A stretch of 64,000 bases of DNA, taken from the NCBI GenBank assembly GCA_050181465.1, contig JBFXDD010000004.1, positions 128,641 to 192,640 on the forward strand, read 5' to 3'. Source of the DNA: JACRLW01 sp050181465. GTDB taxonomy: Bacteria; Planctomycetota; UBA1135; UBA2386. Position 1 is the first letter of the stretch. Every line of letters starts with the position of its first letter. The position numbers and the translations under genes are program-made. The notes under the pieces are model-generated. The model worked only from the letters and a program-made list of their open reading frames with translations, was not told where the DNA came from and did no database searches. Shown in pieces: positions 9,319 to 18,069 of this stretch.

Positions 9319-9427
9319 CGAGCGATGGGAGTCTAACCCGCGGACTGCGCCACGGAATCGCATTGCTTGACCGGTCCCGCCGAGTCGGTAGCATCCCGGC
9401 CCAGGATTCTCAGCGCTTCGAGACGTT

Positions 9428-9456
9428 GCGAGCGGGCCTTCCCGCTCGCTTCTGTT
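9428..9456 (+). terminator. Leader hairpin with U-rich tail upstream of nusA
   Basis: A perfect 9-bp stem (GCGAGCGGG at 9428-9436 and CCCGCTCGC at 9441-9449) closes a CCTT loop and is followed by TTCTGTT. It lies about 120 nt upstream of the nusA ATG and downstream of the divergent GNAT start, so it falls in the nusA leader and not at the end of a plus-strand gene. It may be an attenuator of the nusA-infB operon. nusA operons often carry structured leaders, but no match to a named leader family could be checked. Confidence 0.55.
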
Positions 9457-9575
9457 TAGAGGCACTCGCATCCTTGCTCCGGACCGGCAGGCTTGGCGGC
9501 CTCCGTGGCCGCGGGTCCTTTCGGCCCCGTGTCTGCGGCGTTCTCGGTCGGTTCGGGTTCCCGACGTTCCGACCC

Positions 9576-10685
9576 ATGGCCTCATCCGACATCCTTCGCT
9601 ACATCGAGTCGATCGCAAAGGACAAGGAGATCGACCCCGAGCAGTTGATCTCCGGTGTCGAGCAAGCATTGGCTCAGGCCATCGCGAAGAAGTACGGCGT
9701 CGATGACTTGGTGCTCCGCATCGATCGAAAGTCCGGCGACGTGGTCAGCAACTACGAGATCGACCTGCAGGCCGAAGGGCGAATCCTCGCTCAGGCGGTC
9801 AAGCAGGCGATCATCGGTCGCTTCCGCGAGGCCGAACGGGACGTCCTGTACGACGAGTACGAGCAGAAGATCGGCGAGATCGTCTCCGGGCAGATCCAAC
9901 GGTTCGAAGGGGACACGACCATCGTGAACCTCGGCCGGAACATGGAAGGCATCATCCCGCGCGCCGAGAAGGTCCGCGGCGAGAACTACAACGTCGGCGA
10001 CCGCATCCGGGCCCTGGTGCTCGAGGTGAAGAAGGTCGGCAATCGCGTCAAGGTGATCCTGTCGCGCGGCAATCGAGACCTCGTTCGAGCGCTGTTCGAG
10101 GTCGAAGTCCCCGAGATCGCCGAAGGCCTGATCACGATCCGCCGGATCGAGCGGGAGCCCGGTTACCGGACGAAGCTCGCCGTAGATTCCAAGGACGAGC
10201 GCGTCGACTGCGTCGGCGCCTGTGTCGGCGTGCGCGGGACGCGCATCAAGTCGATCATCGACGAGCTGAACGGTGAGCGCATCGACATCATCCGCTGGAC
10301 GGACGATGCCGAGCAGATGATCCGCAACGCCCTCAAGCCCGCGGAGATCTCCCACATCGAGCTCGACGGCGAGCGCAAGAAAGCCCTGATCTTGGTCGAC
10401 GAGGACCAGCTCTCGCTCGCGATCGGCCGCCGCGGTCAGAACGTGCGGCTGGCCAGTCGCCTGACCCAGTGGGAAATCGATATCATGACTCGGGCCGAGC
10501 TCGAACGATCCTTCGCCGAGGAGGCCGCACCCGCGGCCGCCGGCGCGGCGGATGCCATCGAGTCCGGTCCACCCGCTGCCGAGGCCGCCGAATCCGACGG
10601 CACCGAGCAGATCCTTTCGACGGAGCGCACAGCCGACGGTGTCGGCGACGCAGAGGGCGGGGCTTCCCCGTCCGGTGACAACTGA
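9576..10685 (+). CDS. nusA: Transcription termination/antitermination protein NusA
   Basis: 369 residues. NusA binds RNA polymerase and nascent RNA and acts in pausing, termination and rRNA antitermination. Domains in order are the N-terminal polymerase-binding domain (SDILRYIESIAKDKEIDPEQ), S1, KH1 (RIEREPGYRTKLAV, DCVGACVGVRGTRIKSI with GxxG-like loop) and KH2 (ALILVDEDQLSLAIGRRGQNVRLAS). It ends in an Ala/Glu-rich tail of about 65 residues with no E. coli-type AR repeats. ATG 9576 begins the family-typical sequence; the upstream open frame is the leader. rimP, which usually precedes nusA, is absent, while infB follows 52 bp downstream. Confidence 0.95.
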   Translation: MASSDILRYIESIAKDKEIDPEQLISGVEQALAQAIAKKYGVDDLVLRIDRKSGDVVSNYEIDLQAEGRILAQAVKQAIIGRFREAERDVLYDEYEQKIGEIVSGQIQRFEGDTTIVNLGRNMEGIIPRAEKVRGENYNVGDRIRALVLEVKKVGNRVKVILSRGNRDLVRALFEVEVPEIAEGLITIRRIEREPGYRTKLAVDSKDERVDCVGACVGVRGTRIKSIIDELNGERIDIIRWTDDAEQMIRNALKPAEISHIELDGERKKALILVDEDQLSLAIGRRGQNVRLASRLTQWEIDIMTRAELERSFAEEAAPAAAGAADAIESGPPAAEAAESDGTEQILSTERTADGVGDAEGGASPSGDN

Positions 10686-10737
10686 GGCGCAGGGTCGTTG
10701 CTAACACTAGGGTCCGTATCGAGGACCAGGAGATCGA

Positions 10738-13695
10738 TTGAGTAAGGTTCGCGTCTACGAACTCGCCAAGGAATACGGACTGAAGGGTCCAGATCTAGCC
10801 AAGATGCTCAAGGACATGGGCTTCGAGGCGGTGAAGTCCCACATGGCCGTCTTGGATGACGCAACCGAGCTGCACGTTCGGGCCGTGATCGAAGCCCAAG
10901 GCCACAAGGTTCAGGCTTCCGGCGGAGAGACTGCCGTAGAGGCTGCCGTGGAAGCCGAAGCACCCAGCGGCGGACTGCGCAAGAAAGCGCTACCCGGCAT
11001 CGGGGGCGCCGCTGCGGCGGACTCCGGACTGAAGAGCCTGCCGAACCCCGCGGATCGCAAGCGTCTGCCTGAGCCGAAGCGCGACGCGCCGAAGCCGCTC
11101 CGCCGCATCCAGGACGAAGACGCGAGCCCTGCCCCCCGGCCCGAGACGCCCCCGCTGGTCAGCACCCCCGAGCCGGCCGCCGACCTGCCGGAACGCATCG
11201 TGAAGCCGGCGGTAGACCCCGCCCCGGCGGCGGGCAACGAGGCCCCTCGATCCGTGGCACCCGCCGCGCGGCGGTCGGAACCGGCACCGGTCGAGGAAGC
11301 GCCGACGACACCCCGGAGCAAGGACGAACCAGCGCCGGCACCTGCGCTGGGGCAAGCTGGTGCGGCGCAAGCCCGGCCACCGAAGGCTCGGCAAGACGAC
11401 ACCGGGCAGGTCGCCGAGCCGCCGAAGCCGCCGGCAGCCGCGAATCCACCCGCCAGCTCGGTAGCCGCGACGCCGACGACGGTAGCTGAGCCACCGATGA
11501 GTGCTGCCACCACTGCCGACCAAGCGGCGACGACGCCTGTTGCGGGCCCAGTGCCGACCTCGGACGACCCGAAGGCGATCGGGCCGGACGCCGCGCCGAA
11601 CGACAGTGTCAAACGACTCCTCGTTCCCGAGGCTCGCGCGAAGGTCCTCGGTCGCATCGAACTGACGCCGGAAGCGATCCGCGACGCGCAGCGCCGGTCC
11701 GCGCCGCCGTCGGCACGCAATCCGGGCGGCGTCGATCGTGACCTTCGGCGCGCCGCCCTGCGCAGCACGCAGTCCCGCACCGCTGCTCCGCGTGGTCGCC
11801 CCGGTCAGGCGCCGCAGCGACGTGGGCCGGCCACCGGCCCCGGCCAAGCGGGCCGCGGGCGCACGACCGGCCGCACCGGCCGCAAGGGTGGCGGGTTGGC
11901 ATCGAGCGTCGATCCGAACAAGGTCGTCGAGATCCAACCGCCGATCACCATCAAGGCGCTGTCCGAGGCACTGGGCGTCAAGGTGAACGACCTGATCGCG
12001 ACGCTGACCTTCAAGCTCGGTGTGCTCGGCAAGACGATCAACTCCTTCCTCACCAACGACGAAGTCGAACTCGTCGCTCTCGAGGTCAATCGCAAGATAA
12101 AGATCGTCGAGCGTCAGGAAGCCGAAGCAGAACTCCTCGCCGAGCTGCAAGAGGCACACGACGAGACCGATGCCGATCAAGAGCCGCGCGCACCGGTCGT
12201 GACCTTCATGGGTCACGTCGACCACGGCAAGACCTCGCTGCTCGACGCGCTGCGCCGTAGTGACGTCGCGAAGGGCGAAGCCGGCGGGATCACGCAGCAC
12301 ATCGGTGCCTACAAGGTCACCTGGAAGGACGGCTCGGAGTTCGTCGTGCTCGACACTCCGGGTCACGAGGCCTTCACGCAGATGCGTGCACGCGGCGCCA
12401 AGCTCACCGACATCGTCGTGTTGGTGGTGGCTGCCGACGACGGCGTCATGCCGCAGACGGAAGAAGCCATCGCGCATGCGAGCGACGCGGGCGTCAAGGT
12501 GATCGTGGCGATCAACAAGTGCGATCGTCCGGATGCCCGCCCGCTCCAGGTGAAGCAGCAACTCGCGGTCAAGGGCCTGCAGCCGGAAGAATGGGGCGGC
12601 ACGGTCGGAATGATCGAAGTGTCCGCCACCACCGGGGCCGGGCTCGACGAACTCGTCGAGCGCATCGCTCTGGAAGCGGAAATGCTCGAGTTGTTCGCGA
12701 AGTCCGACGCGGCGGGTGAAGCCGTCGTCGTCGAGTCGCGGCAATCACCCGAGCAGGGCGTCGTCGTCAACGTGCTCGTGATGAACGGCACGCTTCGCGT
12801 GCGCGACAACGTGCTGTGCGGCGACAGCCTCTCGCGCATCCGTGGACTGATCGATGACCACGGTCGCCAGATCAAGGAAGCGGGTCCCGCAACGCCGGTC
12901 TCTCTGCTCGGTCTGACCTCGCTTCCGCAGCCCGGCGATCGCCTCTACGTCATCACCGACGTCAAGAAGGCCAAGGAAGTCGCCGAGGAGCGGTCGCGGA
13001 CCGCACGCACTCTCTCGCTGGCCGAGCGCTCGAAGATGACCGCGGAGAACCTGCGGGCACAGCTCGAGTCGCGAAACATCGAAGAGATCAAGCTGATCCT
13101 GAAGGCCGACGTGATGGGCTCGCTCGAGCCGATCCGTCAGAGCCTCGCGAAGCTCAACACCGAGGAAGTTCGCGTGAACGTGATTCACGCTGCACTCGGC
13201 GGCATCACCGAGACCGATGTGTCGCTCGCCGAGGCTTCGGGAGCGATGGTCATCGGCTTCAACATGGTGGCCGACACCTCGGCGCGCCAAGCCGCCGAAC
13301 GCGCGGGGGTCCAGATCCGCTTCTACGACGTGATCTACGGCCTGATCGATGACATCAAGCTCGCCATGGAAGGCAAGCTGCGACCTGAAGAGGTCGAGGA
13401 AGTCATCGGCCATGCCGAGATTCGCGCCGTGTTCCGCTCGAGCAAGTTCGGCAACATCGCCGGCTGTTTCGTGCTGGACGGCATCGCGCGCCGCAACGCC
13501 GACGTCCGTCTCACTCGCGACGGTCGCGTGATCTACACGGGCAAGCTCGACTCGCTCCGTCGCGAGAAGGACGACGCCAAGGAAGTCCGCGCCGGATTCG
13601 AGTGCGGCATGGTGCTCGCCAACTTCAATGACATCAAGGAAGGCGACCAGCTCGAGTTCTTCAGCGTCAAGCTGGTGAAGCGCACGCTCGATTGA
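10738..13695 (+). CDS. infB: Translation initiation factor IF-2
   Basis: 985 residues, somewhat longer than the usual 740-890. It starts at TTG 10738, supported by CAGGAG 5-6 nt upstream. An N-terminal IF2_N helix bundle (VRVYELAKEYGLKGPDLAKM) is followed by about 300 residues rich in Pro, Ala and Arg, then a second IF2_N module (ITIKALSEALGVKVNDLI). The GTPase domain has G1 GHVDHGKT (about residue 491), G3 DTPGHEAF and G4 NKCD. EF-Tu-like domain II and the C-terminal fMet-tRNA-binding domain follow. It forms an operon with nusA, ylxP and rbfA, the classical arrangement. Confidence 0.97.
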   Translation: MSKVRVYELAKEYGLKGPDLAKMLKDMGFEAVKSHMAVLDDATELHVRAVIEAQGHKVQASGGETAVEAAVEAEAPSGGLRKKALPGIGGAAAADSGLKSLPNPADRKRLPEPKRDAPKPLRRIQDEDASPAPRPETPPLVSTPEPAADLPERIVKPAVDPAPAAGNEAPRSVAPAARRSEPAPVEEAPTTPRSKDEPAPAPALGQAGAAQARPPKARQDDTGQVAEPPKPPAAANPPASSVAATPTTVAEPPMSAATTADQAATTPVAGPVPTSDDPKAIGPDAAPNDSVKRLLVPEARAKVLGRIELTPEAIRDAQRRSAPPSARNPGGVDRDLRRAALRSTQSRTAAPRGRPGQAPQRRGPATGPGQAGRGRTTGRTGRKGGGLASSVDPNKVVEIQPPITIKALSEALGVKVNDLIATLTFKLGVLGKTINSFLTNDEVELVALEVNRKIKIVERQEAEAELLAELQEAHDETDADQEPRAPVVTFMGHVDHGKTSLLDALRRSDVAKGEAGGITQHIGAYKVTWKDGSEFVVLDTPGHEAFTQMRARGAKLTDIVVLVVAADDGVMPQTEEAIAHASDAGVKVIVAINKCDRPDARPLQVKQQLAVKGLQPEEWGGTVGMIEVSATTGAGLDELVERIALEAEMLELFAKSDAAGEAVVVESRQSPEQGVVVNVLVMNGTLRVRDNVLCGDSLSRIRGLIDDHGRQIKEAGPATPVSLLGLTSLPQPGDRLYVITDVKKAKEVAEERSRTARTLSLAERSKMTAENLRAQLESRNIEEIKLILKADVMGSLEPIRQSLAKLNTEEVRVNVIHAALGGITETDVSLAEASGAMVIGFNMVADTSARQAAERAGVQIRFYDVIYGLIDDIKLAMEGKLRPEEVEEVIGHAEIRAVFRSSKFGNIAGCFVLDGIARRNADVRLTRDGRVIYTGKLDSLRREKDDAKEVRAGFECGMVLANFNDIKEGDQLEFFSVKLVKRTLD

Positions 13696-13734
13696 GGCGT
13701 GCGCGGGCCCGCCGTCCGTTCTCGGCCCGATTCC

Positions 13735-14025
13735 ATGTTCATCGGCGTGTTGCAGTTCACGATGTCCATCCCATACGCGGAGTCCCTCAAGGACAAGCGT
13801 GCGGCGATTCGGGCACTCAAGGATCGTGTTCGCCGTGAGTTCAACGTGTCGATCGCGGAGACCGACGACCTCGACGACTGCCAGACCGCCACGCTCGGCG
13901 CGGCGATGGTCAGCAACGAGGTCGGCTACCTGAACGGCGCCCTCGACAAGCTCGTCGATTGGCTCGAAGACTTCCGCGAAGCCCGCCTCGAAGACCACCT
14001 CATGGAGATCCTGCGACCGCGATGA
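13735..14025 (+). CDS. ylxP: DUF503 family protein YlxP
   Basis: 96 residues, the usual family size. The signature start MFIGVLQFTMSIPYAESLKDK and VRREFNVSIAETDDLD are characteristic of DUF503/YlxP, a small protein found next to infB and rbfA in many bacteria and linked to ribosome maturation or RNA binding. Direct biochemical function is poorly known. Its TGA stop overlaps the ATG of rbfA as ATGA. It lies 39 bp after infB. Confidence 0.9.
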   Translation: MFIGVLQFTMSIPYAESLKDKRAAIRALKDRVRREFNVSIAETDDLDDCQTATLGAAMVSNEVGYLNGALDKLVDWLEDFREARLEDHLMEILRPR

Positions 14026-14456
14026 ACGAACGCCGCCAACGCCGGGTCGAGTCGCTGCTCAAGGAACGCATCGCGGAGATCGTCGACCAGGAACTGTCGG
14101 ACCCGCGCCTCGGCCTGGTCACGATCACGCGCATCAAGGTCGATCGCGACCTTGCGGTCTGCAACGTGTTCTGGACCGTGCTCGGCGATGCAAACGCCCG
14201 CCAACAAACCGATGAAGTCCTCCGTCGCGCGGCCGGCTTCGTCCAACGCGAAGTCGCCCCGATCCTGCGAACGCGCTCCATGCCGCGCATCAAGTTTCTC
14301 TACGACAGCGACCTGGAGGAGGCGATGCGCGTCGAAAGTCTCATGGAGCAGATCCGTGCCGAGCGCTCGGTCACGCCGCCGACCGACGGGGATCCGAAGA
14401 CCGACCGCGGTGAGGACGAGCCGAACGCCGGCGACGCACCGCGGGCGCGTGACTGA
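14022..14456 (+). CDS. rbfA: 30S ribosome-binding factor RbfA
   Basis: 144 residues. RbfA binds immature 30S subunits and helps process the 5' end of 16S rRNA. The KH-like fold is seen as VESLLKERIAEIVDQELSDPRLG, VTITRIKVDRDL and the C-terminal LRTRSMPRIKFLYDSDLEE, matching the family's RxxPxLxFxxD motif. A 30-residue acidic, probably disordered tail follows. The ATG at 14022 overlaps ylxP (ATGA). truB, which commonly follows rbfA, is not here. Confidence 0.93.
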   Translation: MNERRQRRVESLLKERIAEIVDQELSDPRLGLVTITRIKVDRDLAVCNVFWTVLGDANARQQTDEVLRRAAGFVQREVAPILRTRSMPRIKFLYDSDLEEAMRVESLMEQIRAERSVTPPTDGDPKTDRGEDEPNAGDAPRARD

Positions 14457-14479
14457 ACCCTCGCCGACCCTGGCCCGGA

Positions 14480-14505
14480 CTAGCCCGGACTAGTCGTGAA
14501 CGTCG
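14480..14505 (+). repeat. Isolated end fragment of the 184-bp CTAG repeat family
   Basis: About 26 bases beginning CTAGCCCGGACTAGTCGTGA match the left terminus of the full repeats at 24286, 30579 (inverted), 54675 and 54855. The match stops at about 14505 and no right end is found nearby, so this is a truncated or solo terminus. It lies in the 193-bp gap between rbfA and the next plus-strand gene. The preceding bases GGCCCGGACTAG look like a second, shorter partial end. Confidence 0.5.
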
Positions 14506-14649
14506 CCGGGCCCGCCCTTTTCCGCAACCAGGAAGTTCCGGCGGCGATCTTCGTTGCCGCGCGGCCCGACATTCCAAGTCGGGACCGCCTGCCGTCCGGC
14601 CAGCACGAGCACCAGATCCATGACCTCGCACACATCGTCGCCCTTCCCG

Positions 14650-15585
14650 ATGCCATCCTTGCTGCTCTCCGTGCTGCTCGGAGTCGGCACTCTCAGCGCG
14701 CAGACCGCGGACCAGCCCGGCCAAGCCGCCACGTCCCTCGCCAAGACCTGCGCGCAGATGCAGGACCTGGTGAGCCTGAAGTTCGAGACGGTGGAGGATC
14801 AAGACGCCGCGATGATGCGGCGCTTCCGCCACATGATGCCCGACGCTGCGAAGGAAAAGGAACTGGCGGGCCGAGTGGTCGAGGGCTCGACCTGGCTCGA
14901 CCTCAGCGACTCGGACCAGGAGGTCGTGGTTGCCCACGGCCGCGCGATCGCCCGCGAGATCGGTGGTGCGTGGCGACCGCGGCGCGGGCTCGACGCCTTC
15001 GGCAAACCGCTCCCCTTCGTGTTCGACCCGCAGATGTTCTTCGAGCGCCTCCATGCGGCTTCGGCTGCCGGTAAGGACGTCCGCACGGAGAATGCCACCT
15101 GGCGCGGCGCGGAGTACACCGTGCACACGCTCACGCTCGACGAGGATGCCGCGCGCGACTTCGTCTTGGGCGGTGCCGTGCCCGCTCCGCAGAGCATGGG
15201 TGGGGCCATGATGATCGGCGGCAACGTCATGGGCGGCGGGGATCTGCCCGAACTGCTCGTGGACGTCGCAGTGTGGATCGACGCCAAGTCAGGGCTGTGC
15301 CACCGCGTGAAGGTGAACGTGCAACAGGACTCGAACCTGCCAGACAACGTGCGCTTCGAATTCCAAGGTGCGGAAGGCCTCGACGACGCTCCGGAAGCGG
15401 AAGACGTCACCGAATTCGACGCCGACGGCAAGCGGATCTACCGGCACGGTCTGCCGGTGCGAAAGCTGGAAGAATCGGTCTCGGCGATGCGCTTCGAGGC
15501 ACGCCTGAGCGAGCACGGCACCGCCGCCAAGCTGGACCTGGACGACGAGGCTCGCGCGCTGCTCGGCGTTGGACGCAAGCGCTGA
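14650..15585 (+). CDS. Exported protein of unknown function
   Basis: 311 residues. A signal peptide (MPSLLLSVLLGVGTLSAQ) is followed by a mature region with no recognised domain. It contains a Gly/Met-rich patch (SMGGAMMIGGNVMGGG, about residue 178) and an ending DLDDEARALLGVG. VDVAVWIDAKSGLCHRVKVNV resembles exported planctomycetal proteins that assess a model or substrate, but no function is assigned. ATG 14650 gives a clean signal peptide; ATG 14620 is possible. It is convergent with selD, 20 bp away. Confidence 0.7.
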   Translation: MPSLLLSVLLGVGTLSAQTADQPGQAATSLAKTCAQMQDLVSLKFETVEDQDAAMMRRFRHMMPDAAKEKELAGRVVEGSTWLDLSDSDQEVVVAHGRAIAREIGGAWRPRRGLDAFGKPLPFVFDPQMFFERLHAASAAGKDVRTENATWRGAEYTVHTLTLDEDAARDFVLGGAVPAPQSMGGAMMIGGNVMGGGDLPELLVDVAVWIDAKSGLCHRVKVNVQQDSNLPDNVRFEFQGAEGLDDAPEAEDVTEFDADGKRIYRHGLPVRKLEESVSAMRFEARLSEHGTAAKLDLDDEARALLGVGRKR

Positions 15586-15605
15586 TCGCTGCGCGGTGCG
15601 CGCCG

Positions 15606-16664
15606 TCAGTCGCGGAATCGAACCGAGCACTCCTCGCGCGCGACGAAGCGACCGATCACCGCTGCGACCGGCGTCGCCTCGCGAATCAACGCGGTGAGCG
15701 CCCTGTCGACCCACTCGGCCGGAACCGCGAGCAACAACCCGCCCGAGGTCTCGGCGTCGAAGAGCATGTCCACGATCGCAGAATCGATCGAGGTGCTCAC
15801 GTCGACCTTGGCCATGAGGCTGGCGCGCGCGCGCTTGCCGCCACCACTCACCGCGCCGTTGCGAGCGAGATCGAGCGCTCCCGGAAACAGCGGCACTCCT
15901 GGCACGTCGATCTCGAGCGTGAGCCCCGCCGCGTCGGCCATCTCGCGACCATGCCCGGCGAGTCCGAAGCCGGTGACGTCGGTCGCAGCATGCACTTCGA
16001 TGTCGCGCATGGCGCGCGCCGCGCCGCGATTCAACGTCGCCATCTGTTCCATCGCGGCCAGCACCAGCGGCGACTCTTCGGTGACGAGGGACTTCTTGAT
16101 CGCCGTCGACACCGTGCCCATACCGAGCGGCTTGGTCAGGAGCAGCACATCCCCCTGCCGCGCGCCGCCGTTCCGCCAGAATCGATCCGGGTGCACGATC
16201 CCGGTGACGGCGAGACCGTACTTCACCTCGTTGTCCCGCACCGAGTGACCGCCGGCCAGCGCCCCGCCCGATTCGCGGATCTTCTCCAATCCTCCGGCAA
16301 GAACCTCCCCGAGCAGCGAGTACGGCAGCTCGGCGGGCCAACCGACGATGTTCAGAGCGGTCAACACCTCACCGCCCATCGCGTAGACGTCCGACAGCGC
16401 GTTCGCGGCGGCGATGCGACCGAACCAGCGGGCGTCGTCGACGATCGGCGGGAAGAAGTCGGTCGTCACGACCAGCGCGCGCTCGTCGTCGAGTCGATAG
16501 ATACCCGCATCCTCGAAGCCGCCGGTGCCGGCGAGCAAACGCGGATGATCGAGTGGGCCGAGGGATGCGAGGACCTCACCGAGACCCTCTTGTGGGAGCT
16601 TTGCAGCTCAACCGGCGGCACACGACCAGCGGGTCAGCCGCTTGTCGACGGAAGGTTCGCTCAT
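15606..16664 (-). CDS. selD: Selenide, water dikinase SelD, a selenoprotein with in-frame UGA (Sec19)
   Basis: 352 residues if UGA is read through, matching the usual length of about 347. SelD makes selenophosphate from selenide and ATP for selenocysteine synthesis. ATG 16664 overlaps the selA stop (ATGA). The first 18 codons lead to TGA at 16608-16610, exactly where SelD has its catalytic Cys/Sec: the context reads SCAAG-U-AAKLPQ, with the conserved Lys three residues on. Downstream motifs TTDFFPPIVDD, GRIAAANALSDVYAMGG, LAGGHSV and ATDVTGFGLAGH are intact. Ordinary gene callers would start it late, near 16538, and lose the active site. A SECIS-like hairpin follows the UGA. Confidence 0.93.
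16577..16594 (-). promoter_or_regulatory. Candidate bacterial SECIS hairpin in selD
   Basis: In the selD message the sequence CACAAGAGGGTCTCGGTG can pair CAC/GTG and GAG/CTC around a GGU apical loop. The loop lies at nucleotides 25-27 counted from the U of the UGA; in E. coli fdhF the GGU of the SECIS loop lies at about 22-24. Bacterial SECIS elements sit just 3' of the UGA, inside the coding region, and are bound by SelB. The fold was drawn by hand and not computed. Confidence 0.6.
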
Positions 16665-18040
16665 CGGTGCAGGACGATCGGGGTAACGCCGAGTGCGCGA
16701 CATGCCAACTCGACGAGTTCGCTGGGATCCTCGTCGAGCAGCGTGCGAAGATCCAGCCAGACGAGATCATCGGCCACGCGTGCGAACACGGGGAGTGGCC
16801 GCAGGTGCCGCAACCGCGCCGCGAGTTCGGCGCCGCCCTCGAGCACGACCGCAGAGCTGGGCATCGGTCGCGCCGGGTTCGCACCGCTGCCGACGAAGGA
16901 CTCGCTCGGTCGAACCCTGGCGCCGGGAATCCGCAGTGCGACTGCCTCGGCGCGCTCGCGCAACTGAGCCGGGCTCGCGGCGATCGCACGCAACGCAGGG
17001 ACCTCGGCCAACGGATCACCGTCGCGGTAGATGCGCAGACAGGCTTCGAGCGCAGCCAGCGTGAGCTTGTCGCAACGAAAGGCGCGGTAGAGCGCGTGCG
17101 CACGGATCTTCTGGATGAGATCCGCGCGCCCGAGCAAGATGCCGCACTGCGGCCCGCCGAGCAGTTTGTCGCCGGAGAAGCAGACGACATCGACACCCGC
17201 GACGAGGCTGTCGCGCACGAGCGGTTCGGCGCTGAGCGCGTCGGGCACCTGCTCACGCGGCAACAAGAGTCCGGAGCCGAGATCATCGAAGACCAAGGCC
17301 CCCTTCTCGCGACCGAGCGCAACCAACTCCGCAACTCCAACCGAGCTGGTGAAGCCGACGACGCGGAAGTTGCTGGTGTGCACTTTCAGCAGCATCGCGG
17401 TGTCCGGCCCCATCGCGCGTTCGTAGTCGCTCGGATGCGTGCGGTTGGTCGCACCGACCTCCACCATTCGGCAGCCGGCTTCGCGCATGACGTCCGGCAT
17501 CCGAAACCCGCCGCCGATCTCGACCTGCTCCCCGCGCGACACGATCACTTCACGTCCGGCGGCGAGCGCGCGCAGCGTCAGGTTGACGGCAGCAGCATTG
17601 TTGTTGACCACGAGCGCCGACGCAGCGCCGGTCAGCTCCGTCAGCAGCGCGCGAACCGCGCTCTCGCGCTGATTGCGTTCGCCGCCGATCGGGTCGACTT
17701 CGACGATCGCCGACCCCGCAGCAGCGACGATCGCCTCGATCGCCGCCGTGGGCAGGACTGCGCGCCCGAGCCCGGTGTGGAGCACGATTCCGGTCGCATT
17801 GACGACTCGCCGATGGTGCATCGCGAGGTCGGTCTCGATGCGCGCACGCAGATCCGCGAGCAAGCCATGCCGCGTGCCCGGCGGGGTGGGTCCGAACTTC
17901 GCACGCAACGCTGCGAGATGCTCCCGCACGTTGCGGATGACCGCGCGGCTGGGCAGATCGGCGAGTTGGGGATCGCGTGCGAGCGAGTCCACCGATGGCC
18001 AGCGCGTCAGGTCGTTCGGTGATAAGTCCGTTCTGTCCAT
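16661..18040 (-). CDS. selA: L-seryl-tRNA(Sec) selenium transferase SelA
   Basis: 459 residues, typical length. SelA is a PLP enzyme that converts seryl-tRNA(Sec) to selenocysteyl-tRNA(Sec) using selenophosphate. RVVNATGIVLHTGLGRA is the family hallmark, NNNAAAVNLTL and GATNRTHPSDY follow, and the PLP lysine lies in CFSGDKLLGGPQCG. The downstream selD is coupled by ATGA. selB and selC are not in the window. The start is 29 bp from recJ, which runs the other way, so any selA promoter must overlap the recJ 5' region. Confidence 0.95.
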   Translation of the reverse strand: MDRTDLSPNDLTRWPSVDSLARDPQLADLPSRAVIRNVREHLAALRAKFGPTPPGTRHGLLADLRARIETDLAMHHRRVVNATGIVLHTGLGRAVLPTAAIEAIVAAAGSAIVEVDPIGGERNQRESAVRALLTELTGAASALVVNNNAAAVNLTLRALAAGREVIVSRGEQVEIGGGFRMPDVMREAGCRMVEVGATNRTHPSDYERAMGPDTAMLLKVHTSNFRVVGFTSSVGVAELVALGREKGALVFDDLGSGLLLPREQVPDALSAEPLVRDSLVAGVDVVCFSGDKLLGGPQCGILLGRADLIQKIRAHALYRAFRCDKLTLAALEACLRIYRDGDPLAEVPALRAIAASPAQLRERAEAVALRIPGARVRPSESFVGSGANPARPMPSSAVVLEGGAELAARLRHLRPLPVFARVADDLVWLDLRTLLDEDPSELVELACRALGVTPIVLHR

Positions 18041-18069
18041 CGTGGAGTGGCGTTCCTACGATAGCCCCG

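Noticed and set aside
15606..16538. A shorter selD starting inside the SelD core (near 16538)
   Set aside because: It would lack the ATP/selenide active-site segment; the upstream frame through UGA restores the conserved N-terminus and the ATGA overlap with selA.
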